Source of the DNA: Eutreptiella sp. 'Long Island Sound 2002'
Taxonomy: Eukaryota; Euglenozoa; Euglenophyceae; Eutreptiales; Eutreptiaceae
Direction: 5' to 3'
Assembly (NCBI GenBank): GCA_964036045.1
Contig: OZ038381.1
Span: forward strand, 155,886,352 to 155,950,351
DNA: 64,000 nt
Shown: positions 34,195-45,079 of the stretch, piece after piece
How the letters are laid out: each line of letters opens with the position of its first letter
Numbering within the stretch: position 1 is the first letter of the stretch
Notes under the pieces: model-generated
Databases searched by the model: none
What the model saw: the letters and a program-made list of their open reading frames with translations, nothing else
Told to the model about the DNA's origin: nothing
Made by a program: the position numbers and the translations under genes

Positions 34195-35010
34195 TCTCAC
34201 ACGCCCGTGGCTGCGCCCAGCGCGAGGGACAGCCGCAGCGCCGCAGCGGCTGGGTCCCATGCCATCCCGCCACCGCCACACACCGGAGTGGGGCCCCCTG
34301 CCCCCGCCCAGGCGGGATCCCCCCACCGAGAGGGGCCCAAGGCCATCTCCTCGCCGTGGGGCGCCCTCGTGGGCTGTGGGCGTATAGGCACCCTCCTGCC
34401 GCAAAGAGGGTCCGGTTCCCGAGCCCATCCTAGGGGGAAGCCCACCAGTGCTGGGTCCACCGCCACCACCACCATAACTAGCCCTGGGCGCAACCGGCAG
34501 GGTGCCAGGAGGCCGGCTCGGGGCGTCGGGTCTTGTGCCTCTTCGGGTCTGGGCGCCGGTGTCGGCCGGCGTGGGCTTGCCGTCGCCCCTAGGCGCTGCG
34601 CAACCCACCCCCGCCGTTCCTCGGGTAGGCGGCATTCGCTGTCAGCCCGACCCGTGGACGTTGCCCCTCCCAAGGGGGGGGGGGGGCGTGGCACGTTCCC
34701 GGTCACGCTCGGTGCGAGGGGCAGCTGCAGTGCCGCGGCAGCTGTGCCCCCTGCCATACCGCCACCGCCCCACTCCAGCGTGGGGCCCCCTGCCACCGCC
34801 CAGGCGAGCCCCCCCCCCCCCCCCTCCAAACGGGACTGAGGGCCATCACCTCGCCCCGGGGTGCCCTTGTGGACTGCGGGCATACAGGCACCCTCCTGCC
34901 AAGTAGGGGGTCCGGTCACTGGGGCCACCCCGAGGGGGGGGTCGCCGGTGCTGGGACCGCTGCCATAACCACCACCACCAGCCCCGGGCGTGACTGGTAG
35001 GGTGCCAAGG
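34195..35010. repeat. Two-copy tandem repeat, ~490-bp period
   Basis: 34200-34505 and 34690-35010 share ordered landmarks: GCGAGGGRCAGC, CCATACCGCCACCGCC-like, GGGGCCCCCTGCC, CATACAGGCACCCTCCTGCC, GGTCCGGT and GGCAGGGTGCC. The copies differ by many substitutions and C-run lengths. Long open frames here are Gly/Pro-rich and probably reflect composition. Confidence 0.8.
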
Positions 35011-35131
35011 GGGGTAGTCTTGTTGCCACCCCCCCCCCCCCCCCCACAGGTCACCGCTCGGGTCCCTGCCAGCCACTGCCGGCAGGCTGCCACACTCAGG
35101 TAGAGGGTAAAGAGGAGGAAGGCGCAGAACA

Positions 35132-37496
35132 TTAAAGAATGTACTCGTCCTCCTCATCCACGTCGACTACCGCCGACTCCGCGTTGGCCATGGCCAGGTC
35201 CCCTGTGTGGTCCGGGGCCTCCGTGGCCGCTGATGCTGCCCCCCCCCCGGATCCCTCTTGGCGTGTCATGCGGGCCCTAGGGCCCACGGGCTCGTAGTGC
35301 CCCTGGCGGGAGCTGCGGGTGGTCCGCTCCCGGAGGCGGTCGGGGAGGCGGGTGTCCAGCGCGAGCAGCAAGACGCTCTGCCAGTCCTCAGGCACCCCCT
35401 CCAGCTCGAGGCTAAAGACCAGCCGGTCGAGGGTGCTGTGGGCCAGCTGGGTGCAACGGTGGACACGAATGGTCACCTCCGACCCAAAAGCCTCCTTGGC
35501 GTAGCGCCGGAGCTGCGCATACTCGTCCACAGCCACACCCAACTGCGACGGGTAGCCCCGGACCCGCACATAGGTCATCTGTGTCGGGGCCGGTGCGCGC
35601 AGTAGGGCAGCGATGTGCTCCACCACCGTGGGGTTTGCCGGTCCCCCAGACTCGGACCCCCACGTTGCCGGGGGCACCCCCGTCCACTAACCCCGCAAAC
35701 AGCGACTAGAGCTTCTGGTCCTTGGCGAGGGTCTTCCAGACCTCCGGGGAGGGCCCGCAGCGCTGTGGTGGCTGCTTGTACCACAGCACGTACGCGTGGT
35801 GTTGGCACGCGGCGCCCGTGTCGATCCATTGCCGGAAGTGTGCGCCCCGGGCCTTGCCGCTGGCGCGCATAACTAGGGGCACCACCTCCGTCGGGAGATC
35901 TGCTGAGACCTCCACCCTCGATCCCCAGATCCCCGCTTGCATTGGTGGGGGGTGAGGCAGGGCTGCCCCGATGAGGTGCCGCCAGGCGTGGTCTTTGCCG
36001 AAAGCACCCACATGGAGGCGGCGCGCGTTGGCATCCGCTAGAACCGCTGGGTCCAGGACGTAGACGACCCTGACCATGGACGGCAGGGGGTCCAGCGGCG
36101 CGCGGTCCACATCCGGGCGCTCGGCAGCCTCCCGCCCGTCGTCCTTCGGGAGACGCTCCCAGACGAGTTGCAAGACGTGCCCCAGCGGAGCGGGGTCCAC
36201 CACCACCGGGCTTGCTGTCTCCCAGGGCTTGCGCTCAGTCCGGACCATGCCCTGCAGGGAAGTGCCCGGCACCGAAAGGCTGGCTTTCGCGCGGCGGGGA
36301 GCGTGCGGCAAGGTCGCCACTGTGGGGGCCGCTTTGTTGCCTCCTTGGACGTGCACCACCGCCGTGACCCGCTGGATGCCGTCATGCGCCGTGATGGCGG
36401 CCACAGCCGCAGACTGGGCCTCGTGGACCGTGCAGCCCACCACGGCCACACATCGTAGGGCCCCCTTTGGGGAGGGTTGTTTCCACTCCGCCGGGTGTCG
36501 CCCCGGCGTGATTTGGGTGATGCCCCGTTCCCGGATCGTGTCCCGGGACTCACCCTGGTAAAGGCGGCGCGGCTGCACTGCCATCGTCGAAGGCAGCAGA
36601 GCCTAGAGGGCAGCAGCCGTGGGTTGTATCGGCGGGGGCGTCGTCTTACCACAGCCAGCGGCCGCCACCAGCCGCACTGCACTCAGCCGGGACCCTCGCG
36701 CAGCGGATGGTGTCATTGAGGCGTAGGTCACGCCAGGGCCAGCATGCGGGGGGGAGGGGATCCCTCTTCGATGCCCCCCACCCCCCACAAGTTGATGTTG
36801 CCCTTGGCTATCTTGATGTCTTCCCGGGCCCATTAAGGCTGCGAGGAGGCGAAGGGGTGGGGGGGGAAGATGCCCCGATCGACAGAGACACCCATTGCGG
36901 TGCTCCACGCTCCGCTGGCCAATGCCGGTCCCAGTCCACACGCACAGGGACTGGGGAGGAGCGGATGGGGAGCTCTGGGGTGCACTTGCTGCGCCTGGGC
37001 GTTCCTAGGACGCCGTTTGGGTTCCCGTCCCGCTAGCTGCCAGGTAGGGGCCGCCCGAGATGTGGGGGCAGCCGCCATATTGGCTGTCGCACTCTTAGTC
37101 GACTTTGAAGTCTTAGTCGTCGTCGTTGTCGCCGTCGCTGCGGCCGCTGCCGCCGCGGTCGCCCCGCCACGGAGCCACGGTGCCGGGGCTGGCTCGCCCC
37201 GCGACTCCACCAGCTCGCGGCGGAGGGTGTTGATCACGCCCTTGAGGGACGCAATCTGCCGCTGCAGCAAGGCGATCATTGCCTGCTCAGCAGTGGGGGG
37301 AGAGGGGAAGGCTGGGCGGGCCCACCGCCCCCCTTACGCCCCTTGGAACGGGAGCGGCTGCGTGCCGCCTGCTCATGGATGGTTGCGGGCAGAGTGCCGC
37401 GAGGAAAGGAGCCAGCGCCGCGCCTATGGCCGTAAGTACCGCGGGGCGCTGTAGGAGGGCAGCCAGTTGGGTGGCCACCCCCTCTTGGTCACCCAT
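35132..37496 (-). pseudogene. LINE ORF1-like region of a second copy
   Basis: Three minus-strand frames follow one another. 37496-37287 begins MGDQEGVATQLAALL. 37279-36833 begins with a short heptad-like helix (IALLQRQIASLKGVINTLRR), then an Ala/Thr/Lys-rich linker. 36584-35706 (MAVQPRRLYQGESRDTIRER, HVLQLVWERLPKDD, VVYVLDPAVLADANARRLHV) is followed by 35677-35132 (TYVRVRGYPSQLGVAVDEYA, RLVFSLELEGVPEDW) with an acidic end (DVDEEDEYIL). A coiled coil followed by a compact domain and an acidic or basic tail fits a LINE ORF1 protein. The frame changes suggest decay or base-call errors in homopolymers. Position just upstream of other LINE pieces supports it. No zinc knuckle is seen. Confidence 0.5.
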
Positions 37497-37639
37497 CCTG
37501 CTCGGGGCGCGAGGGCGAAGGAAAGGGGAGACGCAGAACCTTCAAAGTAAAAGTCAAGAAAATTGTAGCTTAGCTAGGCAGCCTCACCACGTGCAGGTTC
37601 ACAACAAGAGGCCTGTAGGTCCACAACAAGAGGCCGAAA

Positions 37640-38050
37640 TGGGGGGAAATAGGGAGAAATGGGGGAAAGTGGGGGAAGTTGGGGGAAATGGGGAAAAGAT
37701 ATTGGAAAAACTGGACGAAAATGGGGAAAATATGGAGACTAGGGAAAAATTGGAGAGCCAGCAAACTGATACCCAACCCATCCGTGGGTTGCGGACAACC
37801 TGTAGCGGAATGCAACGCACCCTTTTGTACGGGTGAACATGGTCCATGGGAGAAATCTGGCAAAAGTTTGAACCCTTCATTCCCCCTCGCAATGCACCCC
37901 AAACTTCTGCCCTATTCTTCCCCACTTTTCCCATTCCCCCCACCCCACTTTTCCCATTCCCCCCACCCCCATGTTTCCCCCATTCCCCCCCGTTTTCCCT
38001 TGTTGTTCCTCCAGCCATCACCCAGCATACCCACCCCCATCAACACTGAA
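37640..38050. repeat. GGGGAAAT / CCCCATTTCCC low-complexity tracts
   Basis: A purine-rich GGGGGAAATGGGG tract (37640-37760) is followed by a pyrimidine-rich CCCCACTTTTCCCATTCC tract (37920-38000), a loose inverted arrangement. A related CCCCCATTTCCCCCTA tract lies at 23990-24015. Confidence 0.75.
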
Positions 38051-39500
38051 AATCTCCCACCTTTTGGGGGGTGGTTTATCACCATTTGTCCACCCAGTTT
38101 CTAAAAAAACGACACATGTTCACCCAATTTCCCCTGTTTCCCCGTATTTTCCCTGGCTCGAAATAGTGCTCCTACAAGGTTCCAGTAGTGGGAATTTCCG
38201 AGTCTTGTGCATGGAAAGCGAGGGAGCTCATTTATAGGCTTGAAAAGAGAGCTAGGGGTGGCCAAACAGTGGGTCCAAAGGAACCCCCAAATTGCTCTGG
38301 ACGATGAAAAAAATTCCGTAAGGGGCAAAAACCCGAGGCAGAAGTAGAATGAACCCTTTTCCAGTGTCTAAGTTTCCCAGCCCCTCACCTTGGTGGCCAT
38401 AAAAAATTGGGAATCGGCAAACCCCGAGGCAGATGCATAAGGAGCCTTTTTTGTATATCTAAGTTGAACGAGCACATTGGGATATGTGATCCCTCCATGA
38501 CATGTGACACTGTCGTAGGAGCAAGAATGATTGACGTCCATTGCTTTTCACTGAAGCTTCCCTCAAGGGCTCCTAGCAGCCATATTCTTAATTGGGCACC
38601 ACATGGTCTGAAACGTGACATGAACACCCCCCAAATTCACAGACCACGAATAGTTTTGGTACCCCTAGACCTCCACCAATCGATTCACCGTGAGCCTGTC
38701 CTGCCCACCATGCCCGTCAAAAACACAGTATCGCTGTGCAGGACAACAATAATTGTGTGTATATGCATTGCATTGGATGTGTAACAAAGTGTTGCGCTAC
38801 ATGTGTGAGGTAGAAAACTTTGTTGCATTACAATGTGCTAGCTAGCCCGCATTCTCTATTGGGATGATTGTCAATTTCACCCCCTCAACCAGGGAGGTTG
38901 TCATGGCCTAGGTCAGCAATGCTTAAGAATGGGGTGATGTGTCCTCATGTGTCACATACCGGCAGTCAGGTGCGATTGTGCAAAACAGTTGCGCATCAAG
39001 CAAGTGGGCATACCATCACCCCTACCCATCCTGTCCACCTCAAGCTGGGCAGATTGGCAAGCTGAGGTTAAGCATCAGCCAAAATACACCCTCCAAACCA
39101 CCCTTAGTTTGTAGAGGAGACCCACATAAGGACGTATGTGTCGTTTGATATAGAACAACATAAAACAACCTCAAGTTGACTTCCATACCATGCCTGACCA
39201 GTGCCTTCATCCATTTGTGGGCAATCACCTCATGGGTGGTCGGGCTGCCCGCAGGTCACAAAGCGCTCCAAACATGCAGGTCCTGGTATGCATATGCCTC
39301 AATGTTGAGCATTTCTTCTCATAAGGCTGAAGCCATGGGGGAATGTTTGCCCGGCGCGCTACTTTTCTATTAACTATCCCGACTTCAGCCCCAGATTTAC
39401 CCTGACATGGAGAAAACCCCCAAGTAGACCACGTTGCACTGCAAACCTTCCCTACAAAGCACGTTGCATAATAAAGCAATATCTGTGAATTCACCAACTC
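38050..39500. other. Non-coding stretch
   Basis: No recognisable gene or clear repeat on either strand. Confidence 0.45.
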
Positions 39501-39519
39501 CAACTGTCATCTGTATTGT

Positions 39520-39850
39520 ACTTAACAAACAACATTGGTCCCACAAGTGTGGCTGTCAATACATTCAGTACAATAGTGCTCCTTATACTCATCACAAACT
39601 GCAACGGTGGAGCGCTTCTGGCCACACAACACACACACTTTTGCCTCATCCTTTCCCTCATCTTGCGTGCCACAACCGAGCAAACAGCTGCTCAATGCGT
39701 GCCCTATACCACCCGTGCACGTCATTGTAACATTGTTGGTGGGCTGTCAAAGTGCCATTCTTTCTTCCAATGAATGGCACAATGACATGAATCCGGCCAT
39801 TATAAGCACCATCATGGCCCCCAACTTCGAAATCAAAGAAATCACCTCAG
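39520..39850 (-). pseudogene. DDE transposase fragment with Cys-rich tail
   Basis: The minus-strand frame 39846-39658 reads GDFFDFEVGGHDGAYNGRIH, VIVPFIGRK, then YNDVHGWYRARIEQLFARLW. This is the DDE_4/Harbinger pattern (G-D strand, Pro-Phe turn, then N..H..YRAR.E with the third catalytic Glu). It stops at TGA. In the next frame a Cys/His-rich segment follows (CVLCGQKRSTVAVC, HYCTECIDSHTC) and ends at TAA, 39522. A frameshift or tiny intron is required between them. Sequence TTCTCGTACCTGAG upstream could be a weak acceptor, so it may be a last exon. Related to 27299-27770. Confidence 0.5.
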
Positions 39851-39899
39851 GTACGAGAAGGTCCATACCCATCCCAAATCAAAACATCTGCTGATGTCC

Positions 39900-42800
39900 T
39901 GGAGGCCAAGGGGCAAATCCATACAATGCTGCCCAACATATCAACGGCAAAAGTCCACCGGTGGGGCACGGGTCACAAAAGATGCCCGGCGCGCGCCCGG
40001 CGCGCTAACGTTCCCCCCATGTGTAACCGCAGTGTTCCACCTGAAACCCAAAGGATTGCTCTCTTCCTTGGCTGAGCCGTGTTTTGTCAACCGCTAAGGG
40101 ATCTACATGGTGCCATACAGAAAGGCACGCTATCTAGATGCCTTATTTGCTTCACCTTGCCTGTGGTTGATTCCACTTAATCAAACAAACATGGGTGGGG
40201 GGTTGTGGTCACCCATGAATCTGGATTGTTGTGGGAGTTTGGTGCCTTGTGCCTGCCTCAGAGTGCAAGTGTTTTGATATCTCTAGTGTGCGGCTGGTCA
40301 AGTCTTCTTCGAAACAGGTCTCCATCCGCACTGGCCCAGAGTCCAAAAGCTGGCGAATTTGATTTGTCCAACGTCTTGACATCAGGGAGGCAAGTGTCCC
40401 TGCCTCCCTCCCTCACCCTTCCCGCATTTTTGAATGGGCAAGGTTTTGCAAGCCAACACAACTAAAAATGCAAAACATCAGTGCCTATGCTTCCATGTCC
40501 CTATCATAATACAAAACCCCCACGCTGACACTGAATTTAATTTGCTGCGCCAAGTGCCAGAGTTTTGTTGATGTTGGTCCGGGGGCATGACCCATTCAGT
40601 GTTGGAGTTTGATGGCGAGGCATTTCAAAACCATCGAAATGCACCAGCGAACTGTGAACTTAAGTCTGTGCACACCTCAATGGCCCTTGCCAACGAGTGG
40701 GAGACGCAGTTGTATTGACAAGCAATGGGTAGCATTAGGGCTCGATGAAATGGGTTTTGGAATGTGTGCGCTGAGTGCTCCAGCCAATAAGCTGCTAGCC
40801 TGCCAGCGATTGCTGTTGGTCATTCCTGTCCACTTTATACAACTGCCAACATCAACTAGAGAAGCACCAACAACCGCCACTAGAAAAAAGCCACCATATC
40901 ACCATACCATCATCTCTCAAATGCCAACCACCGTCGACCAAATGTGCTTCACTACGTCATTGCTTTCTGGAGAACACTGCGAATTTCGGCGGACATCTGG
41001 CACAACGTGTGGCCACAGATATACTAATCGGAAAGGCCCGACATTGCACCACCCCATTCGCTGGCCCCTTGGCACCCAAGGCAAGCTTCGGCCCTGTGCC
41101 CTATGCACGACAGAGCAGCGTCTTTGTTCCAAAGAAAGAACTCACAGCGACCCTGACATCCATCTCCATCACATTGGCTGCCACCACCACAGCTGTTCAG
41201 ACGGTGGCGTCAAGAGACCATCTGGCCTCGCAAAAAATTGCAACATGCAAGGCAAGAATCCGTGTGTCTGGGCAACAACGTAAAACACACTGAAATATAG
41301 AGGGTACGTACGGACTTGCGCGATATTGTCAATTACTCGCTTCGGTCGCAAACAACGACTTCTAGCTCTGTGTACCACCTTCAATGTTGGGCCCACTGCA
41401 CTGAGGACACCCACGCTGATGGGGCCCAGAGGGCCTAGGGGCTCGCTCATTTCTGCATCCGGCGGCCCACTCCCATTTCATGCTACCGACGGAGGCGGCC
41501 TGGGTGGCGGCAACTTGCTGTCAGAGGCAGTGCCCCACTCCAGTCTTGCACACACTTGGTAGTGGGTCACAGAGCACGCAGACTATCGGCCCCCGCGCCC
41601 TGGTCCTTGCCCTCACGTGCACTACACAGTCAAGCCGTGGCAGCCACACCACAGGCCCTGTCAGATCTCATCGTCTTTCCTGTGTCCTGTCCCATCACGC
41701 CACCTCAAGGGCAGCACCTCAGCAGCGCGCTCCGGCAGGGTCCCCATTGTTGACCAAAACAGTCGGACTGCGGTTTCAGGGCCGAGAGAGAGATGCTCCC
41801 TAACACCGTTTCGTCTCATTCAAGATGAATGCCCCCCCCCCCCCTGCCCAAACAACGGCAAAAGCACTGGTAATTGCGGAAACAACGCCTGCTGATGTTG
41901 AGACAACACCATTGTCTACGCGCGACACCTCCTTGGATTAGGCCACATGGCTGGGCCATGTTGAAGCTTTGAAGAGCATCATCTTGACCTTCACGAGATT
42001 GGGGGAAGGGGATGGGGAAGGACAAAAACAAAACGTCATCCCCAACCCGCAACCCACGCCAAACCACACCAAACATCGTGACGGGCACGACCGAGAAATG
42101 AAGCCACCAAATTCCATTGTTCCAAAAATTGCAGCAACAACCCCTCATGTTGTTTGGACAAGGGGACTGTTTGTGCAGGGGTGTGTGTGGGGGGATGGGG
42201 GGTGGTATGGGCCTATCAAGGTCCAGGAGGCTGTTGTGTGCAAGAGGGCTTCGTGCAGCGTTGCGGGTACGCCCTCCGGCCCCTCACGTTAACCCCGTTT
42301 GATAAAGTGTGATAGAGGATTCGGCCTAAGGCTGTTCGTCGGACAGAGAGGTCCTCCAATACCAGCCAACTGGGCTAGAAGAGGACTCCTTCTGGTCCAT
42401 GCCCCTTGTGCCTTGCCCCCCCCCCCCCCAAGCCGGGGGTGATTCAGCCGCCTCTTAACTCGGACGGTTTGCATACAAAATGACCCACAATGCTTCCCCT
42501 CCATCAGTGCCTCCACCCCCACCCCCTGTGTACAAAAGTGAAGGATGGACTGCAGCTGACCACTGTTGTCCTGAGTAACGTCTGACCCCCGCCCGCTCCC
42601 TCGCTTTTCATGAGGTCAACATTAGGACAATTTGAAGTCTGGGCCAGGGACAGGAAATGTGTGATCTTGGTCTCCGCGTGCTCTTTGGATGCGTCACATC
42701 CCCCTTGGTATCACCTTCCCAATTACTGCAGCAGCAAAGCCCCCAGGTCAAGAGGGGGTTGAGGGGAAAAGGAAAGGAACAGCGCTCAGGGTTAGAAGGC

Positions 42801-43980
42801 AGATTGCAGGCCGGCATACCAGAACCCGGCCTGCTGCGGACATACATGCGGCGCATTGGCAGTGACTGAGGCAGCCTTGTGAAATGTCTTGGTCCTGCCA
42901 ACCCGAAAGAATTGGCCGTTTCATGCACAGGGCTTAGGGTGCAGCAAAGAGCTCACCCATGAGCAATTTACCAGTGGCACTGTACCATCAACACATATCA
43001 TTAAATTCAACCGTTGGATGCAGTGCGGTGCATGGCATGACACAGTGCCACTGCACACGAAGCAGGCACTCCACATGGGCAGAAGGAGAAACCGGGATGC
43101 GAGAGAACTGGGGTGGGAGGAAGGTCTGCAACAGAGCCAGCGCGTACCCGATTCCGCAGTCCGGAGCCCTTCCCCCCCCACACCCACCCCTCCCTCACAC
43201 CCTATCCTTGCCTTTTCTTGACACAGAATCTCCTGTTGTCTTTGCACTTGCATGATTGGGCAGGTCCGTGCCCTCACAGTCATTCCATTGCGGGTGTTAC
43301 TGCAGCTCTTCGGTGGACCATTACCTCAAAAAGGTGGGCCCGCGGTGCAAGTGACCCCTGAGCACTGCCCAAATGCTCCCTTCAGAGGTCCAGACCTTGG
43401 GCCCCGAAGTGGGGGCTGAAGGGGAGTTGCTTCGCATATCGTGCGTGCCCCCATTGGGGCACGCACGACATCACTTTTGGAATGCAGCCCCCACTGGCAG
43501 GTCCCCAGCTGCTAGCCTTCCCTGGTGCACAGTCAAGATGGTCCGAATTGCATGGGGAGCCTCAAATGTAGCGTGCGAATGAAGACCGCCCCCCCCCCCC
43601 TGCCTTCCTCTGCCAGGCAGACCACATCATCCAGGTCTATTGTCACCCACAAAAATTAGTGTGTCCATTTCACTGCAGCAGACATGCCCACGCTTGATGC
43701 TGAGCACTCCTGGCCCTGAAGAGACAGGTCTTTGTGCACCGTCCAGGTCAGTTGGGGTCCGCTTGGATCTCCATCCCGTCAATTGCCCTTGCAGCGGTCA
43801 ATCTTCGCTCCAACCCCCAGTGAGCCCAGCTCATCACCTCAAATGCCCTGCAATTCCAATAAGGGGGTGGATTGCAAAGGGAGGGGGGTCAGGTGCGTGT
43901 GAGACAGATTAAGGTAGACTGCGGCATTCAATCAGTCAGCATCGAACGTTGGGCACCGTTGGTACCCTCTCCAGCAGCAA
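39900..43980. other. Long region with no supportable gene
   Basis: Open frames up to ~220 codons on the plus strand (40.61-41.28 kb) are His/Thr/Pro-rich with no domain and overlap equally long shadows. A short CGCGCCCGGCGCGC palindrome is at about 39990, and C runs are at 41826, 42418 and 43590. Confidence 0.4.
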
Positions 43981-43984
43981 AGAC

Positions 43985-44048
43985 TCCGGTTGTCGAAAGG
44001 TTAAGAGCACACGACTTGTGCTCATAACTGCAGGTTCGACCCCCAAGG
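43985..44048 (+). other. tRNA-like sequence with B box
   Basis: TTGTCGAAAGG fits a pol III A box with one mismatch, and GGTTCGACCCC at 44033 fits the B box. GAGCACA...TGTGCTC in the middle forms a stem with a 5-base loop instead of a normal 7-base anticodon loop. No acceptor stem was found. Probably a tRNA-derived relic. Confidence 0.4.
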
Positions 44049-44198
44049 TTCGCAGTAGCAACTCGACCGGCGCCGGGAGCAGCCTACGAATGGTCCTGGA
44101 GACCCCACGGTCGAGGGTCTGCACCTGCGGTCTGGCACGCATAAGTCCACACATGCCTGGTCCTGGACATTCCTGATCCCCATTGAGAGAAATGGACC

Positions 44199-45065
44199 CT
44201 AAAGCCAGTCCTTTTCCATCGGCCACCCGCAGCTGTGCAACTTTTTGCAAAGGTGCCGGGTCTCGGAGTCCAGTTTGAACAGCACGGCCACAGTGGTCGG
44301 CCGGCCGCCGGCCAAGGGCCCCAACGTCGCCGACCCAATGCCCACGACGCAGTGCATGGTCTCGTTCTCCTGGAGGCTGAAGTAGACCCGGTCCTTCTTC
44401 GTGTCCCGCAGGTGACTGATGTCGGTGCTAAGCACCACCATCCCGTCGTTGCCCCGCTCCACCGCCTTGACCACTTGGTCAAGGCCGTGCGCCTGCAGTG
44501 CCCCCAGCGACACAAGTTCGCTCACCAGACTGACTGCCTCGTCATCGGGGGCGAGCCCTTCCCTTGCGGCTGCCTGTAGGCGCTGTTTAAGGGTCCCTCT
44601 GCCCTTCCTTTGCTCCGGCTCTTGGTCGGCTGCGTCATCGTCCATCATCCCAAGAGCCTCCATGACCGACAAGCCAAATGCGTCCCCGTTGTCGGCGCCA
44701 CCGCAGTCCGCGTCGCGGTACTCAGGATCAGGCGCAACATCATCACCAGCGGCGTCAAAGCGGACACGCTTCGCCGCAGGCTCTGTGTCCGTGTCTCCTC
44801 CTGCACCTTCATCAGGAGTGATGTGGGCCTCTTTCTTTTTCTTCTTCCTCTTCCTTGCACCCTTTTCACTGTTGTCATCCAATTCCTTCTCCTCCTCCAT
44901 GTGCTGTGCAATTTTCTGCTCCTGCTCCTTCCTCTCCCCATTCTCCTTCTTCTCCTTCTTCTCCTTCTTCTCCTTCTTCTCCTTCTTCTCCTTCTTCTCC
45001 TTTTTCACTTGAACATCCAAAGCGCCTTTGTCAGACTCTGCTGCAGTGGCCAACTCAGCACTCAT
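44199..45065 (-). CDS. Lysine-rich protein of unknown function, single exon
   Basis: A complete frame of 288 codons runs from ATG (45065; A at -3) to TAG (44199). Residues 1-20 are neutral. Residues 21-45 form a KEK tandem (KKEKKEKKEKKE) encoded by a (TTCTCC)n hexanucleotide on the plus strand. Acidic and basic stretches follow, including a nuclear-localisation-like RKRKKKKK and AAKRVRFD. From about 165 to the end the sequence is non-repetitive and looks folded (SLVSELVSLGALQAHGL, DRVYFSLQENETMHCVVGIG, TTVAVLFKLDSETRHLCKKL, GWPMEKDWL). The layout suggests a nuclear protein with a disordered, coiled N-terminus. I do not recognise the C-terminal domain. No intron or frameshift is needed, in contrast to the surrounding decayed sequence. 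A transposon-borne origin is possible but unsupported. Confidence 0.72.
   Translation of the reverse strand: MSAELATAAESDKGALDVQVKKEKKEKKEKKEKKEKKEKKENGERKEQEQKIAQHMEEEKELDDNSEKGARKRKKKKKEAHITPDEGAGGDTDTEPAAKRVRFDAAGDDVAPDPEYRDADCGGADNGDAFGLSVMEALGMMDDDAADQEPEQRKGRGTLKQRLQAAAREGLAPDDEAVSLVSELVSLGALQAHGLDQVVKAVERGNDGMVVLSTDISHLRDTKKDRVYFSLQENETMHCVVGIGSATLGPLAGGRPTTVAVLFKLDSETRHLCKKLHSCGWPMEKDWL
44938..45003. repeat. In-frame hexanucleotide repeat (TTCTCC)n
   Basis: About ten units inside the gene at 44199-45065. The unit is a multiple of three, so length changes keep the frame and only alter the number of Lys-Glu-Lys steps. Confidence 0.9.
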
Positions 45066-45079
45066 TTGTCATGCACAAG

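Noticed and set aside
40609-41283. 224-codon plus-strand frame
   Set aside because: Thr/His/Pro-rich with no domain; competing frames on both strands.
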